From: a virus
Length of the DNA stretch: 26,974 nt
IMG/VR virus record: IMGVR_UViG_3300044858_001994
Location: 1 to 26,974 of that record
Reading direction: 5' to 3' (one strand)
This document shows positions 19,990 through 26,974 of the stretch, piece by piece (positions within the stretch are counted from its first letter, which is position 1; each line of letters opens with the position of its first letter). The notes under the pieces were generated by a model. That model searched no databases, was not told where the DNA came from, and saw only the letters and a program-made list of their open reading frames with translations. Position numbers and translations under genes: made by a program.

Positions 19990-20718
19990 ATGAGTGAAGC
20001 CAAAGCACAGGCAAAAGCATTAAGGGAAGGTTTTTTAAAAACAATCGGTGAACAATACAACGTTATTGACCCGACTGAATTCCCTATTGCCGAACAGATG
20101 CTTATTTTCTACGGTAAACAATTTAACGACGAAGTACAAAAGAACCTGACCAAAAGCGGTTCAATTGCTTCAGGCAAAATTGGCGATTTGGTTGTACCAA
20201 AGGTCACAAAGTTTGGCAATGATTACGAAATGTGGTTGGGTTATGACAAAGACAACCCGGCTGCGGTTTATTATGATTTTGTAAATAAGGGGGTTCGTGG
20301 CGCGGGTGGCAAAAATGCAAAGCCTAAAAAAGTTGCTTCAGATTCACCATATAAATACAAAACTGCGTACCCAAATAAAAAAATGGCAACGTCAATTTTG
20401 CAATGGTACAGATTAGGCAAGGCAAAGAGTATAAACGAAACACAGACAAAGAAGTTAAGCAAGACACAAAGAAAAAGCAAAAAGCTTAAACAAGCGGTCA
20501 ATAAAACGGCTTCATTAAAAACTTTAGCATACGCAACCGCTTCAGCAATAAAAAGGGACGGTTTACGTACAACTTCATATTTTGATAACGCAGTTAAAAC
20601 AGTATTTAATAAGGAATTTTTTACGACAATGGCAGAAGCTTTTGGTGGCGACGTTGCTTTACAAATTAGACAAATTGGAAATAAAATAGAATCAAACAAT
20701 GGCAATAACAATAAATAG
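19990..20718 (+). CDS. Putative tail/virion morphogenesis protein
   Basis: 242 aa from ATG 19990; the longer frame to 19855 crosses the terminator and is rejected. The N-terminal half has FGNDYEMWLGYDKDNPAAVYYDFVNKG-like beta/alpha pattern seen in minor tail or neck proteins. Residues about 145-175 are very basic (KKLSKTQRKSKKLKQAVNKT). The C-terminal TSYFDNAVKTVFNKEFFTTM resembles the end of gp10/virion-morphogenesis proteins. The next gene starts 20 bases before its stop. The structural role is inferred from position and the xxYxDFVNKGVRG pattern. Confidence 0.5.
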   Translation: MSEAKAQAKALREGFLKTIGEQYNVIDPTEFPIAEQMLIFYGKQFNDEVQKNLTKSGSIASGKIGDLVVPKVTKFGNDYEMWLGYDKDNPAAVYYDFVNKGVRGAGGKNAKPKKVASDSPYKYKTAYPNKKMATSILQWYRLGKAKSINETQTKKLSKTQRKSKKLKQAVNKTASLKTLAYATASAIKRDGLRTTSYFDNAVKTVFNKEFFTTMAEAFGGDVALQIRQIGNKIESNNGNNNK

Positions 20719-21913
20719 TCAACCGGCTACGTTCCCAAGTATGCACGACGACCTTTGGTTTGTAGCGTCTTCAACAAATGTTGGGGTTACAAACTTTAAA
20801 TTTGTGTATGATATTTACATAAATGGCGCACAGGTTAGCCGAAACAAAGTATTCCCTTCACCTTCAGCCGACGGAAGTTATGGGGTATTTAATGCGTCAC
20901 CAATTGTACGTGCATACGTGACCAATTATTTTGAACCTTCAGGTACGACGGTTTTAATGGCTTCAAATGACAAAATAAAGGTGGATTATCAGGTTCGTAT
21001 CGGTGAAGAAGTAAGCGGTGCGGTTATTGCTAATTTGGCTTCAGGTTCTTATTCAGCATACAATTATTACGCACCATTGTTCGGTGACATATTCACAGAA
21101 AACGGCGACATTCCTTTGGTATTGTCAAATTACTATGATAATTTATTAATTGAGAATTACACGGACGATTGGTTGTCAGACAGGGATAATTCAGATATTC
21201 CAATTGAATACGGCGACCAATTTTTTATTACATTTTTAAAGATTACAGGCGGCGCATATAAACTTTGGGTTCAACCTGCAAACGAAGACGGAACTTTTGG
21301 AACTGCGGTTAGTGGAAATATTACAATGGCAGGACAATTTAACCTGTTCAATTTTCAGGCTGCGGCAATTAATTCGTTTATTGGTTCTGAAGTTATAACA
21401 CAAAATACTTACGGGTACAACGTTTATATTACTTTAGGCGCTGCGGTGACAAGGGTTTTAAAATTCAGACAAGTTTGCAACCCTAAATACAGACAATACA
21501 ACCTTCATTTTCTTAATAGGTTGGGCGGATATGATACAATGGCGTTCAGATTGGTAAACAAAAGACGAAGCGAATTCAACCGTTCTTCATACAGACGCAA
21601 TCCTTATAAATTGTCAGGCGGTCAAATGAAAAATATTGATGCGTACAACAAATACAATGAAACAACGTATAATTTCGCGATTGAACATACGGATTACTAT
21701 ATGTTGACAAGCGATTGGGTGAACGATATGGATTACGCGTGGTTGGCGCAATTAATAGCGTCACCGATTGTTTATATGGAAGTGCAAGGCGCATTTTTCC
21801 CGGTTACAATAAGAAACAACAATTATCAATATAAATATACAATTGCTGACGGCTTATTTAATTTTGATATTGAAGTTGAAGTTGGTAAATATTTAAACAG
21901 TCAATACAGATAA
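20699..21913 (+). CDS. Tail structural protein (beta-rich, baseplate or distal tail type)
   Basis: 404 aa, beta-rich. The opening (MAITINSQPATFPSMHDDLW, then FVYDIYINGAQVSRNKVFPS, YGVFNASPIVRAYVTNYF) is a known Bacteroidota phage tail pattern. Middle: DYQVRIGEEVSGAVIA and Ig-like strands. The C-terminal half (FLNRLGGYDTMAFRLVNKR, WLAQLIASPIVYMEVQG) looks like an adaptor domain. It is followed with a one-base overlap by another large tail protein and then the tape measure. Expected role: part of the tail tip. The exact place in the virion is unknown. Confidence 0.6.
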   Translation: MAITINSQPATFPSMHDDLWFVASSTNVGVTNFKFVYDIYINGAQVSRNKVFPSPSADGSYGVFNASPIVRAYVTNYFEPSGTTVLMASNDKIKVDYQVRIGEEVSGAVIANLASGSYSAYNYYAPLFGDIFTENGDIPLVLSNYYDNLLIENYTDDWLSDRDNSDIPIEYGDQFFITFLKITGGAYKLWVQPANEDGTFGTAVSGNITMAGQFNLFNFQAAAINSFIGSEVITQNTYGYNVYITLGAAVTRVLKFRQVCNPKYRQYNLHFLNRLGGYDTMAFRLVNKRRSEFNRSSYRRNPYKLSGGQMKNIDAYNKYNETTYNFAIEHTDYYMLTSDWVNDMDYAWLAQLIASPIVYMEVQGAFFPVTIRNNNYQYKYTIADGLFNFDIEVEVGKYLNSQYR

Positions 21914-23991
21914 TGATTAGAACCGAAATTTATATTGAAGACCAATTAATTGATTTGTTGAAGGACATTGGAACAGATTTCACGTACACAATTGACGACG
22001 TGCGCGACTTTGGAAGCCGTAATACTTCGTTCAGTCGTACAATATCAATACCGGCAACCGCAACTAATAATAAAATATTGGGGTTTGCTTTTGATTTAGG
22101 TACTTCAACAGAATATAATGCGGATTTACCAAATGTAAACGCAAACTTTACACCTGCACAGGCTGCAAAATGCGAAGTATTTATTGATAAAATACAGATT
22201 TTTAAGGGTGTAATTAGAATCCTTGAAATTGTTATGAATAAAGGTATTATTGAATACCAATGTGCGGTGTTTGGTGAATTAGGTGGATTTATTACAGAAT
22301 TGGGAAATAGGCGTTTAGAAGATTTGGATTTTAGCGAATACAACCACACGTGGAATGTTACAAGTATAACAAACAGTTGGAACACAATTAACGGTTCAGG
22401 CTATTATTATCCTTTAATTGATTACGGTAATGTTTCAAGCAATAAAGACGATTTTTCAGTAAGCGCATTTAGACCGGCATTATATGCGAATGAATATATT
22501 GAAAAGATATTTGAAGGCACAACATATACTTTGAATTGCGACTTTTTTGAAACAGATTTATTTAAAACCCTAATAATTCCAAACAATAGTCAAACAATTC
22601 AGGGTACAAATGACAGGTTTATTTTAGGCACAATTAGTGCAACAAAAACAATATTAAATTCAAACATACCAACTGCACGAAACATTGATTTACCTTTTGA
22701 TAATACGACTTTACTTAACTTTACAGAAAATGGAAGTAAAAGCGTATTTACTTATACTGACAGTACAAAGACTGTTAGGGCGTTAGCTTCAATAACAGGT
22801 TTGTATCAAACTGACGCCGCTTCTTCAATTACTGCGACTTTATATGTTGCGGGTGTTGCGGTTCAAACTTTAGTTGTAAATACATTTTCGGCAAATAATC
22901 CTTTTACTTTCAATTTTGATTGGACAGGTAATATTGCAAATACAAATACTGTTTACATAAATATAAGCGTTCCCGGAACGGCAAACACATATATTGTCAG
23001 CATTTCAAATGCGAATTTTACATTTACTCAATTGGCTGCGCAATTGGCTTCAGTTGCTTACAATGGTACTGTTTCAATGAATGCTAATTTACCAAAAGGT
23101 ATTTTCCAAAAGGATTTTTTCCTTTCAATATGCAAAATGTTTAATTTGTACGTTTATCAGGATAATATTAACGACAAACAGATTAATATTGCGCCATATA
23201 TTGATTTTTATTCTGACGCAGTAACGAACAGTTTGGATTGGTCACAAAAAATTGACACAGGTTCAACAATGTCAATTAAACCAATGTCACAGTTGAACGC
23301 GCGTTATTATGATTACAAATATTCAGAAGATTCGGATTATTACAATGAAAACTATAAAAAGAAATATGGTCAAACTTATGGTGACTTTATTTATGATTCA
23401 CAATTTGATTTTGTAAAGGACACGGCTTCAACACAGGTTATTTTTGCGCCAACTATTTTAACGCAACCAACTTCACACGGACACGCTGACAAATATTTTT
23501 CTGTTATTTATAAATTATCAAATTATAACACACAGGAAGACCCAATGGATTCTGTAATTAGAATCTTATTTGCTAAAAAATTAAATATTGCGCACACGTG
23601 GCATATTAAAAGTGGTGAAAATGGCGGCGGGTCAAATTTAGCTAATTTAACAACATACGGTTACGCAGGACACTTAAACGACCCAACAAACCCAACATTT
23701 GATTTGAATTTTGGCGCACCAAAGGAATTGCAATTTCCTGCGACAACTTACCCAACAAACAACCTATTTAATACGTACAATTTACCGTACATTTTGGAAA
23801 TTACAGATATTGAATCAAAATTGTTGGCTTGTCGTGTTTATTTAACTGCGGTTGACATATATAATTTAGATTTCAGCAAATACATTTGGATTAATGGCGT
23901 ATTATTTAGATTAAATAAAATTGAATCTTACGACCCAACGGCATACAGGACGACCCTTGTAAATTTATTAAAAGTAATAAACACTAATTAA
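21913..23991 (+). CDS. Large tail protein (baseplate/tail-tip, Bacteroidota type)
   Basis: 692 aa. Opens MIRTEIYIEDQLIDLLKDIG followed by RDFGSRNTSFSRTISIPATA, a pattern seen in large tail proteins of Bacteroidota phages where the first 120 residues form a beta-barrel hub domain. Thr/Asn-rich middle, and a C-terminal part with QKDFFLSICKMFNLYVYQDN (hub-like) and NGVLFRLNKIESYDPTAYRT at the very end. It may be a baseplate hub or tail-associated host-contact protein. It sits directly before the tape measure (one-base overlap), an unusual position for a hub protein in siphoviruses, where it normally follows the tape measure. Confidence 0.6.
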   Translation: MIRTEIYIEDQLIDLLKDIGTDFTYTIDDVRDFGSRNTSFSRTISIPATATNNKILGFAFDLGTSTEYNADLPNVNANFTPAQAAKCEVFIDKIQIFKGVIRILEIVMNKGIIEYQCAVFGELGGFITELGNRRLEDLDFSEYNHTWNVTSITNSWNTINGSGYYYPLIDYGNVSSNKDDFSVSAFRPALYANEYIEKIFEGTTYTLNCDFFETDLFKTLIIPNNSQTIQGTNDRFILGTISATKTILNSNIPTARNIDLPFDNTTLLNFTENGSKSVFTYTDSTKTVRALASITGLYQTDAASSITATLYVAGVAVQTLVVNTFSANNPFTFNFDWTGNIANTNTVYINISVPGTANTYIVSISNANFTFTQLAAQLASVAYNGTVSMNANLPKGIFQKDFFLSICKMFNLYVYQDNINDKQINIAPYIDFYSDAVTNSLDWSQKIDTGSTMSIKPMSQLNARYYDYKYSEDSDYYNENYKKKYGQTYGDFIYDSQFDFVKDTASTQVIFAPTILTQPTSHGHADKYFSVIYKLSNYNTQEDPMDSVIRILFAKKLNIAHTWHIKSGENGGGSNLANLTTYGYAGHLNDPTNPTFDLNFGAPKELQFPATTYPTNNLFNTYNLPYILEITDIESKLLACRVYLTAVDIYNLDFSKYIWINGVLFRLNKIESYDPTAYRTTLVNLLKVINTN

Positions 23992-26273
23992 TGGTAGAAG
24001 AAACTATTGGTATAAACGTCACCACCAACGCCGCACAGGCAGCGCAGGATGTTCAATTATTAGACAAAGCTTTTGACGAAACAGACAAATCGGTTAAAAG
24101 TTTAAGAACGCAATTAAGGGAAGCACAGGCGCAAGTTGGTTTAATGGCTGACAAGTTTGGTGCGACTTCTAAAGAAGCGGTTAATGCTGCAAAACGTGCG
24201 GCTGAATTAAAAGACCGTATTGGTGACGCAAAGGCATTAACAGACGCATTTAATCCTGACGCTAAATTTAAGGCGGTCGCTTCTTCATTGGCAGGTGTTG
24301 CCGGTGGATTTAGTGCGCTTCAGGGTGCAATGGCTTTGTTTGGTAATGAGAATAAAGACGTTGAAAAGGCATTATTAAAGGTAAATGCAGCAATGGCATT
24401 ATCGCAAGGTTTACAGGCGGTTGGTGAAAGTGTGGATTCGTTCAAACAATTGGGCGCGGTTATTAGAAGTACAACCGTATTTCAGGAAGCAAACAATGCA
24501 GCAACTAAAACGGCGGCGGCGGTGCAAAAAGCTTTTGGCATTTCTGTTGACAGTACTTCAAAAGGATTTAATGTTTTAAAAGGTGCAATTGTGGCAACCG
24601 GTATTGGTGCGTTGGTTGTTGCTTTAGGTTTAGTAATAAATAACTTTGACAAAATTTCAAATTGGATTAAAAACAGTCCTTTGGGAAGTTTGGCAAAAGG
24701 TGTTGGGGATTTAGTAACCCAATTTACAGACTTTATTGGGGTTACAAGTGAAGCGGAACGTAATTTAAACAAATTATCAGTTGCGAATGCAAGGGCAAAT
24801 GAAGATATTGAAAACCGTATTAAAGTATTAAAGGCGCAAGGCGGTTCAGAAAAGGAAATTTACGATTTAGGAAAACAAAGGGTTGAAAACGAACTTTCAA
24901 CTTTACGTGAAAGCTTAAAAACTAAAGGTAGTTTAACAGAAGAAGAAGCAAAACAATTCAGAAGTTTAAAGACTGAACAATTGGTTTTGACGGCTGACTA
25001 TAATAAAAAGGTTGCCGACGACAATAAAAAAGCGTCTGAAGATGCTAAAAAGAAACGTGAAGAAGATAATAAACAAGCTATTGCAGACAAAAAGACGGCT
25101 GACAAAATGCTTATTGACCTTCAGAATGAAAAGGCATTAGCTGAAATAACTTCAGAAGAAGACAAGGCAAAGAAACAGGCTGAAATAAATATGAAAGCGC
25201 GTGTTGCTGAAATTGACGCTTTAAAGGTTGACACAAAAACAAAAAACGAATTAAAGAAGGCAACAGAAGAAGCTTATCAATTAGAAGTTAAGGCAATTGA
25301 CGACCAAATAAAAGCTGACCGCGCTGAAAAGGATAAAAAGTTTGAAGAAGATTTACAAGCAACATTATCAGAAGCGCGTGTTGCTAAATTAAAAGAAGGC
25401 AAAGAAAAGGAAATTGCTGCATTGGACGAAGCTTTAGTTGCTGAAACTAAAAAGGTACTTGACAACGCGGATTATACAGAAGAACAAAAGGGTTTAATGG
25501 TTGCCGCTTTACGTGAAAAATATGGCGCTGAAGTTGCTGAAATTGACGCAAAATATGTAAAAGAAGCTGACGACAAAGAACAGGAACGTTTAGATTCTAT
25601 TATTAATAATGAAAACCTTTCATACGAAGCAAGGAAAAAAGGTGTTGACGAAGCTTTGGCATTAAATAAAAAACTTTTTGCAGAAGGTAAAATTGATAGT
25701 ATTGCATACACCAAAACCGAAAAGGAATTGGCTGACGCAAGGGTTGAAATTGGTAAAAAAGAAGCGGCTGCACGTGCAGAAAACGCACAAAAGATTAGTG
25801 CAACATTAAAGAACGCTGCAAAGGCGATTGGTGAACATACAGTTGCCGGTAAAGCGGCTGCAATTGCTGCGGTGACAATTGATACTTATATGTCAGCAAC
25901 GTCCGCATTTAAGTCTTTAGCGGGTATTCCAATAGTCGGTCCGGTTTTGGGTGCGGTTGCTGCGGCGGCTGCGATTGTTGCAGGTTTAAAGAATGTAAAA
26001 GCGATTTTAGCGGTTAAAACGCCTGAAATTCCGGGCGGTTCTTCTGAACCCGGATTTGTTGACATTCCTTCGCCGGGTGTACCTGCAACGGGTGGCGGCG
26101 GGTCAATGCCGTCTTTAGGTGGTGGCGGAACACCGTCTTTAGGTGGTGGCGGTGGTGGTGACACAGGCGGTGGCGGTGGTGGTGGTACAATTCGTGCATA
26201 CGTTGTTGAAAGCGATATTTCAGACGCACAAACCCGTGAAGCTGAAATACAAAACAGGGCGCGTTTTGAATAA
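23991..26273 (+). CDS. Tape measure protein
   Basis: 760 aa. N-terminal coiled-coil segments (about 10-100), a hydrophobic stretch VATGIGALVVALGLVI near residues 200-215, a long Lys/Glu-rich coiled coil (about 260-610) and a second hydrophobic region (GIPIVGPVLGAVAAAAAIVA). The C-terminus is Gly/Pro-rich and ends with RAYVVESDISDAQTREAEIQ, an ending typical for Bacteroidota tape measures. It sets tail length (about 110 nm if 0.15 nm per residue) and later helps DNA pass the envelope. Dense repeats of Gly codons lie at 26091-26187. It follows the hub-like gene by a one-base overlap. Confidence 0.85.
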   Translation: MVEETIGINVTTNAAQAAQDVQLLDKAFDETDKSVKSLRTQLREAQAQVGLMADKFGATSKEAVNAAKRAAELKDRIGDAKALTDAFNPDAKFKAVASSLAGVAGGFSALQGAMALFGNENKDVEKALLKVNAAMALSQGLQAVGESVDSFKQLGAVIRSTTVFQEANNAATKTAAAVQKAFGISVDSTSKGFNVLKGAIVATGIGALVVALGLVINNFDKISNWIKNSPLGSLAKGVGDLVTQFTDFIGVTSEAERNLNKLSVANARANEDIENRIKVLKAQGGSEKEIYDLGKQRVENELSTLRESLKTKGSLTEEEAKQFRSLKTEQLVLTADYNKKVADDNKKASEDAKKKREEDNKQAIADKKTADKMLIDLQNEKALAEITSEEDKAKKQAEINMKARVAEIDALKVDTKTKNELKKATEEAYQLEVKAIDDQIKADRAEKDKKFEEDLQATLSEARVAKLKEGKEKEIAALDEALVAETKKVLDNADYTEEQKGLMVAALREKYGAEVAEIDAKYVKEADDKEQERLDSIINNENLSYEARKKGVDEALALNKKLFAEGKIDSIAYTKTEKELADARVEIGKKEAAARAENAQKISATLKNAAKAIGEHTVAGKAAAIAAVTIDTYMSATSAFKSLAGIPIVGPVLGAVAAAAAIVAGLKNVKAILAVKTPEIPGGSSEPGFVDIPSPGVPATGGGGSMPSLGGGGTPSLGGGGGGDTGGGGGGGTIRAYVVESDISDAQTREAEIQNRARFE

Positions 26274-26307
26274 ACGATAAATATTAAAAAATAAACTATT
26301 TAGTGTT

Positions 26308-26901
26308 ATGAATACAGATTTACCAATTTTTATGTTGGATATTACAGAAGACATAAACGACGACGCACAGGTTGATTTTATTGCATTGGTTGACCGACCT
26401 GCAATCCAAAAGAATTGGAACGCATTTAATAAAAGCCAAAAATTTGAAATTGCAAATGAAGACCGTCGTATTATTAGTGGTGCTATTATGTTGGCTGACA
26501 GTCCTATTTTTCGCAGCGATAGTACATACGGCGATTATTATGTTGCTTTTAGCAAAGATACTATTCTTAAAATTGTTCAGAAGTTTTTTAAGAAGGGTTT
26601 TCAAAGTAACGTTAATTTAATGCACGATTCAAACGCACAATTTGAAGGCGTTACATTATTTGAAAGTTTTATTTCAGACCCTTCGCGTGGCATAATGCCA
26701 ATGAAAGGATTTGAAGACGCACCGGTTGGAAGTTGGTTCGGGTCAATGATTGTTGACAACGAAGAAGCGTGGCAAAAGGTTAAAAATGGCGAAATTGCCG
26801 GGTTCAGCGTCGAAGGATTATTTAACTACAAACCACGTGAAGTAAATAAAGTTGCTTCAATGGTTGAGGAAATCCAAAAAATATTGTCACAGGTTAAGTG
26901 A
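26308..26901 (+). CDS. Prohead protease (XkdF-like)
   Basis: 197 aa. DFIALVDRPAIQKNWNAF, the central NVNLMHDSNAQFEGVTLFES with likely catalytic H106, and NGEIAGFSVEGLF with likely catalytic S167 are the marks of the XkdF-type phage serine protease. PVGSWFGSMIVDNEEAWQKV is the usual link between them. It cuts scaffold and capsid proteins during head maturation. It follows the tape measure after 34 A/T-rich bases and precedes a gene of the scaffold position. Confidence 0.8.
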   Translation: MNTDLPIFMLDITEDINDDAQVDFIALVDRPAIQKNWNAFNKSQKFEIANEDRRIISGAIMLADSPIFRSDSTYGDYYVAFSKDTILKIVQKFFKKGFQSNVNLMHDSNAQFEGVTLFESFISDPSRGIMPMKGFEDAPVGSWFGSMIVDNEEAWQKVKNGEIAGFSVEGLFNYKPREVNKVASMVEEIQKILSQVK

Positions 26902-26938
26902 TAAACATTTTATTTTTTAACTATATAATAAAAAAAGT

Positions 26939-26974
26939 ATGAACGCACAGGAAGCGATTTTAAAAATTAAGGCA
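26939..26974 (+). CDS. Start of next gene, likely scaffold protein
   Basis: Only 12 codons are in the window (MNAQEAILKIKA), cut by the edge. ATG 26939 lies after a 37-base A/T-rich gap. A helical start right after the prohead protease fits a scaffolding protein. This rests on position and a very short sequence. Confidence 0.4.
   Translation, partial: MNAQEAILKIKA

Noticed and set aside
21579-21590. ACCGTTCTTCAT, close to the operator box
   Set aside because: Single copy inside a coding region, one mismatch to the box core, no 20-bp partner and no promoter after it.
26091-26187. GGTGGC-type repeats as a possible mobile or CRISPR repeat
   Set aside because: They encode the Gly-rich tail of the tape measure, with no spacers and no constant unit length.
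25886-26229. Minus-strand Pro- or His-rich frames
   Set aside because: They are the reverse of the Gly-rich GGT/GGC repeats of the tape measure and not independent genes.

Overview
This window looks like most of the genome of a tailed, siphovirus-type phage (or prophage) of a Bacteroidota host, probably Flavobacterium-like. The evidence is AT-rich DNA; all genes on the + strand, packed with ATGA or few-base overlaps; starts preceded by A/T-rich leaders rather than Shine-Dalgarno sequences; and two intergenic promoters of the Bacteroidota type (TTTG, 20-21 bp, TATATTTG). The tape-measure protein and tail genes without a visible sheath point to a long non-contractile tail. No integrase, repressor or CRISPR array was seen.

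Layout. 1-3177: end of a head/connector or tail-completion block and an 872-aa tail fibre with a self-cleaving S74 chaperone domain. 3177-5148: lysis region with small membrane proteins, a spanin-like protein, a holin candidate and an M15 peptidase endolysin with an EF-hand-like loop. 5156-6705: DEDDy exonuclease, small proteins and a GNAT acetyltransferase. 6707-6779: twin operator boxes and a promoter. 6822-11724: recombination and replication genes (ERF annealing protein, a small protein with an SSB-like acidic tail, DnaA domain-IV-like protein, DUF4373 replication protein, VRR-NUC nuclease, sigma/HTH-like protein). 11721-15040: small membrane and AT-hook proteins, then a surface-chemistry island (LpxA-like acyltransferase, methyltransferase, two glycosyltransferases). 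15027-17623: conserved phage protein, HNH endonuclease, tRNA-like gene and small and large terminase. 17620-17713: second copy of the operator/promoter unit. 17737-19202: small, mostly unknown genes. 19135-26273: tail assembly chaperones with overlapping frames, tail structural proteins and tape measure. 26308-26974: prohead protease and the start of the next gene, which should lead into scaffold and capsid. Portal, capsid and tail tube genes are not recognised here. If the genome is circular or circularly permuted they lie between the end and the beginning of this window.

The least explained signals are regulatory and compositional. (1) Two loci 11 kb apart share a 14-bp box, each in a pair spaced exactly 20 bp, upstream of a promoter, a single small gene and then a repeated hairpin just before the next gene. 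This looks like a phage regulon controlled by one DNA-binding protein. (2) Palindromic tetramers are strongly depleted: by eye I find one GATC, no GGCC, two CATG and two TCGA in the whole window, while their rearranged counterparts (GTAC, AGCT, GCGC, CGCG, ACGT, TGCA) are common. The single GATC lies in the tail fibre. (3) A 9-T run in the tail chaperone gene offers a -1 frameshift into a second open frame.
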